Shown piece after piece: positions 6,060-15,034 of a DNA stretch of 18,913 bases. The stretch covers positions 1 to 18,913 of the forward strand of contig CAJPNZ010000057.1 in the NCBI GenBank assembly GCA_905372155.1. The letters run 5' to 3'. The DNA comes from Propionibacteriaceae bacterium (GTDB taxonomy: Bacteria > Actinomycetota > Actinomycetes > Propionibacteriales > Propionibacteriaceae). The translations under genes and the position numbers were made by a program. Below the pieces are notes generated by a model. It worked only from the letters and a program-made list of their open reading frames with translations. It ran no database searches and was not told where the DNA came from. The stretch's first letter is position 1. Every line of letters begins with the position of its first letter.

Positions 6060-8650
6060 TGCGTGGTTCCGGTCAGGAGGCCGGCAGAGCCCGCGGAGAT
6101 GCTCGTCACGACGCTTCGGAGGGGAAGCCGTCCGATGACCTCGCCCGCCCTGCTCACGATCACGACCCCACCCCGGGAGCTGCTAAGCGCCATCCGCTGC
6201 CCCATGTGTGTGACCGCGTGCGCACCCGATTCCAAGGGAAACTCGCGGATGGTTCGGAGCGTGGCGCCGGAAACCTCGAGCAACAGAGCCGTTGACGTGG
6301 TGCTTCCCATCAGGATCTCCGTGCCGTCCTCCGAGACGTCCAGGGACGACACCGGGCCGGGCGCCTGGAAATCCGGCAGGGCGACTCCTGCCGAATCGAA
6401 CAGGACGAGCCGGTCACGGGGACCCCCGGCCACGACGAGATCAGCGGTCGCTGCCAACGCCGTCACCGCGTTCTTCTCCCTGATCGTGAGGGGACTGCGC
6501 ACCTCGGGGCGATCCGGATTCGCGAGGTCGATGCGCTGCACCTCGCCGCGAAGATTCCCGATCAGGGCCACGGGTCCCTGCCAGGCGGCACTGTGGTAAG
6601 TAACCCCGGCAGTTGCCCACTCACCCAATTTGCGGGCGGACGAGGTCAGGTCCCAGACTGAAGCCGTTCTCTGCCCCGTGACGATCACGAGGTATCGTCC
6701 GGCGAGCAGCGCCGGACGTATCGCGGACAACTGTCCTCCGTCGGTCTGGACGAGCTCGGGCTTCGCCCCGAGATTCCCATCACGCCAGATGCCGAGTACA
6801 CCCTGGCTGTCTCCTCGCACGACGACAGGGCTGTCCGCAGCGGTGGCCACCAAAGTGTTTCCCGCGGCTCCATTCACTCTTTGCGGCACGACCGTTCCTG
6901 CGGATTCGATGACTGCGGAACGGGTGCCGGAGTTTTCCTCCAGCCGATGAGCGGCGACGGCGAGTTGCGCGGCCTCGTTCGGGTCGGTGCCCCGGATCTG
7001 ATTCGAGGCCAGGGCCATCTGCTGCGCCCGGGCGTCGCGAGCTGCCGTGCTGGCCTGGTTGGCCAGGCCCATGGATCGGATCCCCAGGAAAGCGGCCACG
7101 ATCGCGAGGGCCACGGCGAGCGCGGCGAACCCGATCGCCTTGCGTTGTTGGCCGCGGGCACTCCTCAGGTGCGCATCCTGCTCCTTCTCGTGGGCGCGCC
7201 CCAACGCGAGCGAGGCATCGATGAACTCGTGCTCGGTCTTCGAGAGCACCGGGGCGTTCTCTGCTTTCGCCCAGGACTGCCACATCTCCGCCTCCGCCGG
7301 CATCAGGCCTTCCGGTGCCCGACCTCCTTCGTCCCAGAGTTTCGTTGCCAGATGGATGCGCCGCCCCACCAGCAGCGTCGTCTCCTCCTGCTCCACCCAG
7401 CTGCGCAGCCGGTGCCAGCGGGTCAGGAGAGCATCGTGGGTGATGGTGAGATGCTCGTCGTTGCGGGTCAGGAGGCGGGACGTGATGAAGGCCTCCGCCA
7501 CCCGGGTCATCTGCGTTGACAACGCGCTGAAAGGAATCGAGCGCCGAAGCAGTCGATTCGCGTCCACGACGACCAGCGACAGCATCAGACGACTCACCAT
7601 CGGGCGATCACCCGCGGGCAGGGCCTGCCAGACGGTCTCCGCCTCGTCGTTCAGCGAGCTCCACAGACCACCCGAGGTCAGGTAGTCGGAGGCCGTGAGG
7701 GTGTCCCCCGATGCGGCTATCCAGCAGCGTCGCAGAGTGTGTGACAGCAATGGCAGCACGATTCCCGGATCGGGGTAGCCGTACTGGTGCAGGTCGCGGA
7801 TCAGCACCTGGGTCAGTTCCTGGGAGACCGCGCGGCCATGGTGACGGGCAGGGGCCTCGATGATCTGTTGATACTCGGCGGTGGTGAGGGGACCGACGAG
7901 AACAGGGGTGGTCAGGAACGGTGCGAGGCGCTCCTGGTGGAGCACGGCCCCCACCACGTTCGCGTTCAGCCCGATCACACAGGTCACGTGATCGGGCAGG
8001 TGGCACAAAGCAGTGACGAGTTTCTCGACCTCTGCCGTCTCGAATTGCTGCAGCTCCTCGAACTGATCGATGACCAGCAGGGTCGCGTCCTTGGGGGTTT
8101 TCCAACCGAGCACGTCACGTACCGTCAACTGGACGGGTGACAGATGTGACAGCGGACCGTCCGGTGCGGTGCCGCGTCCGATCAGCCCCGCGGCCAGGAG
8201 GGATGACTTTCCCGTTCCGGGTGCTCCGATGACCGTCACGATCCGTGGAGGGCGGGCTTGAGAGCATGCCTCCAGGAGCTCTTCCAAGGTGCGTCCCCGC
8301 CCGGCGAAGATGCTGGCCTCCGTGGCCGTGTAGGGGCGCAGCCCAACGTACGGGGGTTCCGCGACGATGCTGGAGCGGCGCATCCGGTTCAGGGCATCCA
8401 CCCAGGCCGTTTCGTTCTGCACCGTGACGAGTTGGAGGGCGCGTAGCAGGGTGATGAACTGCGGCATCAACGATGGGGTCGGTAGGTGTCTGCCCTCGAG
8501 CCATCCCTGAGCGGTCGATGCGGGCACCCCGGCTATGGCCGCAGCGCGTCTGATGGACAGCCCAACCTTGCTTCGCGCAGCCGCCATCTGCTGGGTCAGG
8601 GCACCGCGGCTGAGTGGAGGGAGCATGTGGACTACCCTAAAGGGCGTCAT
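5738..8650 (-). CDS. HTH (XRE-like) - nSTAND1 NTPase - TM - WD40 protein, frame-interrupted near 6057
   Basis: The product begins with a Cro/XRE-type helix-turn-helix (about residues 20-60, GLSIRRAAAIAGVPASTAQG). The nSTAND1 signature YVGLRPYTATEASIFAGRGR (101-120) follows. The Walker A is GAPGTGKS (142-149) and the Walker B is LLVIDQFEEL (191-200). ITHDALLTRWHRLRSWV (about 403-419) closes the STAND module. A membrane helix lies at about 505-525, and WD40-type repeats follow. STAND proteins are ATP-driven sensors that oligomerise when a ligand binds the repeat region. Many take part in conflict or defence, but the role of this actinobacterial subtype is not established. The true frame ends at about residue 864; beyond cagggaatt (6061-6053) the reading becomes Arg/Ser/Pro-rich nonsense to 5738, while the -1 frame resumes the propeller. 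ATG at 8650 or, with a better upstream AGGG, ATG at 8626 may be the start. Confidence 0.85.
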   Translation of the reverse strand: MTPFRVVHMLPPLSRGALTQQMAAARSKVGLSIRRAAAIAGVPASTAQGWLEGRHLPTPSLMPQFITLLRALQLVTVQNETAWVDALNRMRRSSIVAEPPYVGLRPYTATEASIFAGRGRTLEELLEACSQARPPRIVTVIGAPGTGKSSLLAAGLIGRGTAPDGPLSHLSPVQLTVRDVLGWKTPKDATLLVIDQFEELQQFETAEVEKLVTALCHLPDHVTCVIGLNANVVGAVLHQERLAPFLTTPVLVGPLTTAEYQQIIEAPARHHGRAVSQELTQVLIRDLHQYGYPDPGIVLPLLSHTLRRCWIAASGDTLTASDYLTSGGLWSSLNDEAETVWQALPAGDRPMVSRLMLSLVVVDANRLLRRSIPFSALSTQMTRVAEAFITSRLLTRNDEHLTITHDALLTRWHRLRSWVEQEETTLLVGRRIHLATKLWDEGGRAPEGLMPAEAEMWQSWAKAENAPVLSKTEHEFIDASLALGRAHEKEQDAHLRSARGQQRKAIGFAALAVALAIVAAFLGIRSMGLANQASTAARDARAQQMALASNQIRGTDPNEAAQLAVAAHRLEENSGTRSAVIESAGTVVPQRVNGAAGNTLVATAADSPVVVRGDSQGVLGIWRDGNLGAKPELVQTDGGQLSAIRPALLAGRYLVIVTGQRTASVWDLTSSARKLGEWATAGVTYHSAAWQGPVALIGNLRGEVQRIDLANPDRPEVRSPLTIREKNAVTALAATADLVVAGGPRDRLVLFDSAGVALPDFQAPGPVSSLDVSEDGTEILMGSTTSTALLLEVSGATLRTIREFPLESGAHAVTHMGQRMALSSSRGGVVIVSRAGEVIGRLPLRSVVTSISAGSAGLLTGTTQGIRRGRRTPSCCTRPTSRSMTSNIWTGKPLSRPGPDRVSWTLPSRPHWMWRCRPALMAAATCPLSHQMPRATSWQPSPATGRLFFSGSPATDTSWNRPSRKPPRRN

Positions 8651-8729
8651 CTAAAAGGAGGACCATCTGCACGGATCGCCATCCTCAACCGAATTGATTT
8701 ACATCTGAACCGGAAAGGTAAATGGGTCT

Positions 8730-8759
8730 GACTAGGCATTATGTTTGGAGGAGCTAGTC
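8730..8759. repeat. Inverted repeat 1 in the region upstream of the FN3 operon
   Basis: The 6-bp arms gactag (8730-8735) and ctagtc (8754-8759) enclose exactly 18 nt containing tttggag. It lies about 150 bp upstream of the ATG at 8907, in the shared intergenic region between the divergent STAND gene and the FN3 operon. It could be a regulator site or a leader hairpin. No T-tract follows. Confidence 0.35.
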
Positions 8760-8766
8760 TCGTACA

Positions 8767-8798
8767 GGTCCGTACACCCCGCGGTTTGGAGACGGACC
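8767..8798. repeat. Inverted repeat 2 in the region upstream of the FN3 operon
   Basis: The 7-bp arms ggtccgt (8767-8773) and acggacc (8792-8798) again enclose exactly 18 nt, also containing tttggag next to the right arm. Its centre is 38 bp from the centre of inverted repeat 1. The arms differ in sequence from the first repeat, so the shared features are geometry and loop motif. A weak -10-like taatgt follows at 8811. The remainder of 8651-8906 shows no recognisable gene or riboswitch. Confidence 0.35.
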
Positions 8799-8906
8799 CG
8801 GGTGAGCCTTTAATGTTCGACTCAGTCCGGGCATCTGCCGGAAGGTTAATGGATGGGGCTGCCAGGACCGATCACACGACCGGCGAGAACGTAGGGAGAA
8901 GAACGC

Positions 8907-11900
8907 ATGGCTCTGGTCACGCGCAAGCGCGTTGAGACCGCACTGGTTGGTCTTGTCGCGCTCTCTCTCGGGATCCTCGCCCTGATCCATCGGGGGGTGC
9001 CCGCAGCTGATGTCGAGTTGAACGACGGTGGCGTCTGGGTGACCAATCAGACCAAGCGACTGGTGGGGCATCTCAATCATGAGTCCCAGACGATCGACGG
9101 TGCACTTCGCCCCCCCTCCAGTTCCTTCGACGTAACCCAGTCCGCAGGCAATGTCCTGGTGCGCAGCTCCGACACGGTGCACCCCGTGGACGTGGCTTCC
9201 CTCACCTTCCTCGGTGAGGCCGCTGTGGCCGGGGTGCTGATGGCCCATGGTGGCGACGAGGTGCTTTTCGCGGACCGGGGTGAGGGCCGGGTGTGGGCCA
9301 CCGACACCCGGGGAGCAGCGGGCTTCAGTCTCACTTCCGAGCCGCTCCTGAAAGGGCTGGACACTCCGAGGATCGCGGTTGGCGCAGACGGGATCGGGTA
9401 CGTGTTGACCGCGGACGGGCAGCTCTACACCGTCACGGGCGTGGGGGCCGAGGCCGTGGTCAAGGAGCAGGGGCGCAAACTCGAGGGAAGGCTCTCGGAA
9501 TCGGCCCAGTTGACGGTGGTGGGGGACAAGGTCGTGGTGCTCGACGGTACCACCTTGACCGTTGACGGGCGTTCCGTGACGGAGGAAGGGTTCACGAGCG
9601 GGGTCCTGCAGCAGCCTTCGGGGCCCTCCGGAACGGTCGTCGTCGCCACGCCGTCGGAGCTGCTCAGGGTGGAGATCTCCTCTGGCAAGGTGACCCGGGA
9701 GAGCATCCCGAGTGGCAAACCGACCGCGCCCGTGCAGCTCGAGGGATGCACCTATGCGTTGTGGGCGGAATCTGGCTACTACGTCCGCGACTGCGGGGGT
9801 GATCAGTACGAACGGGCCCAGCATCCTGTACTGGCCGCTGCCAAGCAACCTGTTTTCCGCACCAACCGGAAGGTGATCGTCATCAATGACGAGGTCACCG
9901 GTGATGTCTTCCTGCCCTTGAAACAGATGGTGAAGGTGGACAACTGGGAGCAGGTCGAGTCCCAGCTGGTGGATGACAAGAGGGAGAAGGAGACCGAGGA
10001 TACCGAGAAGTCCCAGAACCGCGAGTTCTCCGAGGAACAGCACCCGCCGCAGGCCGTGGACGACGAGCTGGGCGCCCGGCCGGGAACCGCGACGGTGCTT
10101 CCTGTCCTGAGCAACGACATCGACCTCGACGGTGACGTGCTGACCGCGATAGTCCAGAAAGTCCCCGAGGGAGTCAAGGTTTCGCAGGCCAAGGAGGGCC
10201 GTGCGCTTCGCATTGAGGTACCCGCGGATGCCAAGGGGCCGATCACGTTCACCTATCAGGCTTTCGACGGGGTGGATGTCTCGAACGTCGCCACCGTCAC
10301 GGTCAGTCTTCGTGCGGAGAACGAGAACTCCGCACCCCACAAGATCCGCGACAGCCAGGTCAACCTGAGCGAGCGGGCATCTGCTGGGTATTCGGTGCTC
10401 GCTGACTGGGTGGATCCGGATGGCGATCCCATCTATCTTCAGCAGGCCGCTGCCGAGGATGACAGCCTCGAGATGACGTGGCGTCCTGATGGCTACGTCT
10501 CGGTGAAAGATCTCGGGAAGGGAGGACCGGGGCGGCGCTCGGTGAACCTGACGGTCTCCGACGGCAGGGACGCGGCCTCCGGGGAGCTGACCGCGCAAGT
10601 CTCGCCGGGGTCCACCAACTCGCCACCCGTGGCCAACAACGACCACTACGTCGCGACGGTCGGGCACGCCATCACACTCGATCCCCGAAGCAACGACACG
10701 GATCCTGATTCCGACGACCTGAAGCTCGTGGAGGTTTTCCCAGCACCTGATGGGGTGGAGGTGAAACCTGACTACCAGGCGGGAACCATTCGTTTCACGG
10801 CGTCGAAGGCGGGCAATTACACACTGACCTACGGGATCACCGATGGCCCCAACAACGCGAAGGGCCGTATTCGGGTCGACGTCATCGATCCGAACTCCTC
10901 AGGGCTTCAGCCTGTGCCCGAGAACGATCTGGGGCTGCTGCCTGCAAACGGTTCCCTGAGCATCAATGCGCTCGACAACGACTTCGACCCGGCGGGCGGG
11001 GTGCTGGCAATCCAGGCAGTGTCCCAAACCGATGCACCCGGGTTGAACATCGAGGTGGTCAGGCACTCGCTGCTCCGGATCACCGCCCCGGCCGGAATCG
11101 ATTCGCCACAGAGTTTCACCTACACCGTCAGCAACGGGCACGCCTCGGCGACGGCGAAGGTACTGGTGATCCCGAAGGAAATCCCTTCCACGGTGCAGTC
11201 CCCGGTGGTCATGCCGGACAACTCGGTGGTGCGGGTCGGGGACCTGGTGACCGTGCCGGTGCTGAGCAACGATCACTCTCCTGCGGATCTCGACCTCTCG
11301 TTGTCGCCGGATCTCGACGTGCGCTCCGCCCCCGAACTGGGTGAGTTCTTCGTCTCCAACGGCGCGGTCCGGTTCCGGGCTGGTCGCCAGGCGGGTACCG
11401 CGGAGGCCATCTACACCGTCCGGGACTCGCAGGGAAACCCGGCATCGACGACGGTGACCATCAACATCCGGGCCAAGGACGAGCACAACGAACAACCGAC
11501 CCCGAAACAGATCGACTCCCGGACTTTCGCAGGCTCCTCCGTGCGGATACCGGTGCCGTTGGACGGCATAGATCCTGATGGAGACTCGGTCACCCTGGGT
11601 GGACTCGGCAACCAGGTGCCGAAACTCGGCGCCGTCAAGATCGAGGGAAACTTCCTTGTCTATGACGCATCGAGGGGGAGTGCCGGCACCGATACGTTCA
11701 CCTACCGCGTGATTGACCGTTTCGGAGCAGAGGGGGAGGGCGTGATCCGCGTCGGTGTCGTGCCCCCACCCGAAGCCAATCAGGCCCCTGTCGCGGTGGC
11801 CGATGAGGTTGCGGCCAGGCCGTCCACCAGGTTGGAGATACCAGCTCTCGCCAATGACATCGACCCCGATGGAGATCAGTTGCAGCTGGTGAAGGGTTCC

Positions 11901-14900
11901 GCCACCGCGACCGATGACAGCTGGGACCCGCAGGCGCAGACCCGCGGGCAGAGGATCCTGGTGGTGACCCCTGCCCAGGAAGGGACCTATCACCTGTACT
12001 ACACGATCACGGACGGCGGTGGGGTCTCGGACAGGGGAGTCGTCACGGTTCGGGTCTCCGCGGATGTTCCACCGAAGCCGCCCGTCGCCAATGATGACGT
12101 GGTTCCCACCGCTGCGATCGTGGGTGTGGAACAGGTGGAGGTTCCCGTGCTGGAGAACGATTCCGACCCGGACGGAGTCGTCTCCGAGTTGAAGGTTACC
12201 GCCGAGTCCCCGGCTACGGTCGAAGGCGGGACGGTCACGGTCCCCCTCGCCGATGATCGGCAGATCGTGCTCTACACCGTCACCGACTCCGATGGGCTGT
12301 CGTCGAGGGCCGCCATTGTGGTACCCGGTCGCCAGACCATCCCACCAGCGATCAACACGGGTAGGGGTCAGGCCCGCGTCAAGGCCGGGGAGCCGCTGAC
12401 GGTGCGGTTCGCCGACTGGGTGGTCACCAGGCCGGGACGCGCGGCACGCCTGACCAGTGTCGACTCGGTGGTGGCGGGACCGGGGGGGAGCCCCGAGGTG
12501 GGCAACAACGGCGTCCGGGTGATTGACGACCAGACCATCGAGTTCACCCCCGACAAGAAATTCTCGGGGCAGACCACGGTGTCCTTCGAGGTCACCGACG
12601 GTGAGTCCATGGACGATCCGACCGCGCTCAAGAGCAAACTCAGCCTCAGCGTCATCGTCGAGGGCGACGGGCAGCAACCTCCACAGCTGCGACCCACTCA
12701 GCTGAAGGTCGCCCCCGATGAGGCGCCTCAACAGATCTCACTGAGTGCCATGGTCTCGGACCCGAACCCGGGTGACAACGACACCATGGCCTACTCCTTG
12801 GTGAACACCGACGGACCGGTACGGGCCGATGTCTCCGGTCAGGAACTCAACGTCTCCGTGCCAAAGGGAACCCCGGTCGGTTCCACGGGCTCCGTGATCG
12901 TCCAGGTCCACGACGGCTCCACCGCACCGGTGAACATGACCATTCCAGTCACCGTGATCGCATCCACCAGGCCTCCCATGACGGTCACGGAGATCGTGGA
13001 GCGCGATGGGCGGGTCGGCAGCACGGCTTCCTTCGACCTGGCCAGATGGGTCACGAACCCCTTCGCGGATGCCGGGGGAGAGATCACCCTGGTCGGCAGC
13101 CCACAGGTCCGCGGGTCGGCAACGGTCACCCACGAGGGCAGCGTGATCAATGTGACCCCCACGGACTCCGGGACCGGGGCCGAAACCGTCGATGACGTTC
13201 TGGTCACCTTCCGGGTCGCGGATGCCACGAAGGATCCTTCTCGGGAACGCACAGGAGTGATCCGCATAGTCGTGAAGGATGTCCCCAAGGCCCCCACTGC
13301 GGTGACGGCCCAATACGCGGGTTCTCAGACGGCCCGGGTCTCATGGGTTCACAGGGGGTGGCGCGGCGCCACCCCGAAGGGGTTCACCGTCTTCTGGCAG
13401 GGGGGAAGCAAGAGTTGTGGTCTCCAGACCACGTGCGACATTCCCGGGCTGGCGAACAGCGGCCGCTACACCTTCACCGTCAAGGCGGAAGTGGCGGAAG
13501 GAGATCTGAATTCCCGCAGTCCGCACTCCGAACCGAGCAACGAGATCCTGGTGGATGCGCTGCCCTCGAAGCCCTCCGCTCCCACCGCGGCCTTCGGGGA
13601 CCAACAGATCGCCCTGACCTGGGAACCTGCGACGGTTCCGGGGGGTGGATCACCTGTGACGCGGTACACCGTCACGATGTACCCGGGTGGTCAGAAGCAG
13701 GAGACCGCCGCAACCAACCTCACGTGGACGGGCCTGACGAACGGGCAGGCCTACACATTCACGGTGACGGCCCACAACCGGCTGACCGACGAGAACAACC
13801 AACTCAATGCACCGACCAGTGACGAGTCGCGGGCCGAGATCCCGGCCGGCGCACCCTCGAATCAGGGGCCACCCACGGTGACCATGGACAGCACGTCGAG
13901 TTCGGTGAGACCCCGGGCGAACATCAAGTGGTCACAGCCCGGCAATCCGAACGGGGACTCGAACTTCCGCTACGTGGTGACCGATGCGAACGGCAAGGAG
14001 GTGTGCCCGGAGAAGCAGGACACCAGCTGCACCACGCCGATGGATCCCTCCACCGAGACCATCACCTTCTCCGTACGTTCCACCAACAAGTCCGGCAAAT
14101 GGTCGGCTGCTTCGCCGTCCTCGAACGCCGTGCGCGCCTTCAAGCCGCCGGGAGCGCCGACCGGATTCTCGTTGAAACCAACCGGAAAGGGGTCGGAGGT
14201 CGAGTTCAGCTTCGGGGCGGCCTCCAGTACCGGGATCAAGGCGGATGAGATCACTTACCGGTGGAGTGCCGGGGGGCATTCCGGAACGGTGAAACCCGGC
14301 ACGACGGTGGTCAGCAGCCCGGCCTTCCAGCTGGGACAGGCCGTGACCGTGCGGCTTGTCGCCGTCGCGACCGTGCTGGGGCAGACCTCCGAAGGGGAGG
14401 CGACGACCGCAACCGTTACCGCCTACGGACCACCCCAGGCACCCGTGGTGAGCAGCGAGGCCGGGGTGGATCACGTGACCCTGCGCTGGCAGGTGCCCGG
14501 CACCAGCAACGGCGCACGGGTCAAACAGGTCGAGCTCACCAGCACGGTGAAGGCCGATGGAAAGAGCCCCGACACCAAGACGTGGACGACGACTGATCTC
14601 TCCGGTTCCGTGGACAAGGGAGATAACCGCAAGCAGAATGTCTGCGTGAAGGCAAGGACACAGAACGAGTACGGCGATTGGAGCGACTACTCCGCCGAGT
14701 CCTGCGCATCGACATGGGGTGACACGAAGGCGACCCTGACCAGGGGTGATGAGGCCGAGTGCCCGGACGAACACGGACGAGGATGCAGCGCCTTCAAGGT
14801 GACCCTGCAGAACTGGCAACCCGGGGAAAGAGTCAAGTGTGAGGTGCCCAACCCCGCCGATGAGGATGACGTGGCCAAGGTGAAGGTGGGGCCGGTGGAC

Positions 14901-14999
14901 GCCAGCGGCAACGCGAGCAGACAGTCCACGGACTGGGTTTTCCCGCCGAACTACGACGTTCCCCAGAACGGATTTGACATCACTGCGCGGTGCAGGTGA
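8907..14999 (+). CDS. Giant membrane-anchored Ig-like/fibronectin type III surface protein
   Basis: This 2030-aa protein has one N-terminal signal-anchor helix (about 11-28) after a short basic tail, so the bulk should lie outside the membrane. Residues 35-345 hold short repeats such as DEVLFADRGEGRVWATD and GIGYVLTADGQLYTVTG, suggesting a beta-propeller-like head. A charged Lys/Glu-rich linker (about 350-378) follows. About eleven Ig/cadherin-like domains (380-1455) come next, many starting with PP.A.DD and carrying Ca-binding-like SNDIDLDGD or ANDIDPDGD motifs. Five FN3-like domains (1460-1935) follow, then a roughly 95-residue tail with several Cys. There is no LPxTG motif. The ATG is preceded by a good ribosome binding site, agggagaag. 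It heads an operon with MoxR, DUF58 and transglutaminase-like genes, the arrangement known in Bifidobacterium as the PFNA cluster, where the FN3 protein is a surface adhesin-like protein. A role in adhesion or cell-envelope sensing is inferred. Confidence 0.9.
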   Translation: MALVTRKRVETALVGLVALSLGILALIHRGVPAADVELNDGGVWVTNQTKRLVGHLNHESQTIDGALRPPSSSFDVTQSAGNVLVRSSDTVHPVDVASLTFLGEAAVAGVLMAHGGDEVLFADRGEGRVWATDTRGAAGFSLTSEPLLKGLDTPRIAVGADGIGYVLTADGQLYTVTGVGAEAVVKEQGRKLEGRLSESAQLTVVGDKVVVLDGTTLTVDGRSVTEEGFTSGVLQQPSGPSGTVVVATPSELLRVEISSGKVTRESIPSGKPTAPVQLEGCTYALWAESGYYVRDCGGDQYERAQHPVLAAAKQPVFRTNRKVIVINDEVTGDVFLPLKQMVKVDNWEQVESQLVDDKREKETEDTEKSQNREFSEEQHPPQAVDDELGARPGTATVLPVLSNDIDLDGDVLTAIVQKVPEGVKVSQAKEGRALRIEVPADAKGPITFTYQAFDGVDVSNVATVTVSLRAENENSAPHKIRDSQVNLSERASAGYSVLADWVDPDGDPIYLQQAAAEDDSLEMTWRPDGYVSVKDLGKGGPGRRSVNLTVSDGRDAASGELTAQVSPGSTNSPPVANNDHYVATVGHAITLDPRSNDTDPDSDDLKLVEVFPAPDGVEVKPDYQAGTIRFTASKAGNYTLTYGITDGPNNAKGRIRVDVIDPNSSGLQPVPENDLGLLPANGSLSINALDNDFDPAGGVLAIQAVSQTDAPGLNIEVVRHSLLRITAPAGIDSPQSFTYTVSNGHASATAKVLVIPKEIPSTVQSPVVMPDNSVVRVGDLVTVPVLSNDHSPADLDLSLSPDLDVRSAPELGEFFVSNGAVRFRAGRQAGTAEAIYTVRDSQGNPASTTVTINIRAKDEHNEQPTPKQIDSRTFAGSSVRIPVPLDGIDPDGDSVTLGGLGNQVPKLGAVKIEGNFLVYDASRGSAGTDTFTYRVIDRFGAEGEGVIRVGVVPPPEANQAPVAVADEVAARPSTRLEIPALANDIDPDGDQLQLVKGSATATDDSWDPQAQTRGQRILVVTPAQEGTYHLYYTITDGGGVSDRGVVTVRVSADVPPKPPVANDDVVPTAAIVGVEQVEVPVLENDSDPDGVVSELKVTAESPATVEGGTVTVPLADDRQIVLYTVTDSDGLSSRAAIVVPGRQTIPPAINTGRGQARVKAGEPLTVRFADWVVTRPGRAARLTSVDSVVAGPGGSPEVGNNGVRVIDDQTIEFTPDKKFSGQTTVSFEVTDGESMDDPTALKSKLSLSVIVEGDGQQPPQLRPTQLKVAPDEAPQQISLSAMVSDPNPGDNDTMAYSLVNTDGPVRADVSGQELNVSVPKGTPVGSTGSVIVQVHDGSTAPVNMTIPVTVIASTRPPMTVTEIVERDGRVGSTASFDLARWVTNPFADAGGEITLVGSPQVRGSATVTHEGSVINVTPTDSGTGAETVDDVLVTFRVADATKDPSRERTGVIRIVVKDVPKAPTAVTAQYAGSQTARVSWVHRGWRGATPKGFTVFWQGGSKSCGLQTTCDIPGLANSGRYTFTVKAEVAEGDLNSRSPHSEPSNEILVDALPSKPSAPTAAFGDQQIALTWEPATVPGGGSPVTRYTVTMYPGGQKQETAATNLTWTGLTNGQAYTFTVTAHNRLTDENNQLNAPTSDESRAEIPAGAPSNQGPPTVTMDSTSSSVRPRANIKWSQPGNPNGDSNFRYVVTDANGKEVCPEKQDTSCTTPMDPSTETITFSVRSTNKSGKWSAASPSSNAVRAFKPPGAPTGFSLKPTGKGSEVEFSFGAASSTGIKADEITYRWSAGGHSGTVKPGTTVVSSPAFQLGQAVTVRLVAVATVLGQTSEGEATTATVTAYGPPQAPVVSSEAGVDHVTLRWQVPGTSNGARVKQVELTSTVKADGKSPDTKTWTTTDLSGSVDKGDNRKQNVCVKARTQNEYGDWSDYSAESCASTWGDTKATLTRGDEAECPDEHGRGCSAFKVTLQNWQPGERVKCEVPNPADEDDVAKVKVGPVDASGNASRQSTDWVFPPNYDVPQNGFDITARCR

Positions 15000-15034
15000 A
15001 TGTCCCGACCGAAAACAAAGGTGATTGACCCAAG

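Noticed and set aside
8652..8742. A strong ribosome-binding-like aaaaggagga on the plus strand at 8652-8661
   Set aside because: No ATG, GTG or TTG at suitable spacing opens a meaningful frame; any frame soon stops before the FN3 gene.
8754..10667. Long minus-strand open frame (637 codons) opposite the start of the FN3 gene
   Set aside because: It is antisense to a clearly coding frame with recognisable domains; its product is His/Arg/Gly-rich without any motif, a usual effect of high GC.
10899..12731. Minus-strand open frame of 610 codons inside the FN3 gene
   Set aside because: It mirrors the Ig-like repeats, has composition typical of antisense frames, and no plausible ribosome binding site or domain.
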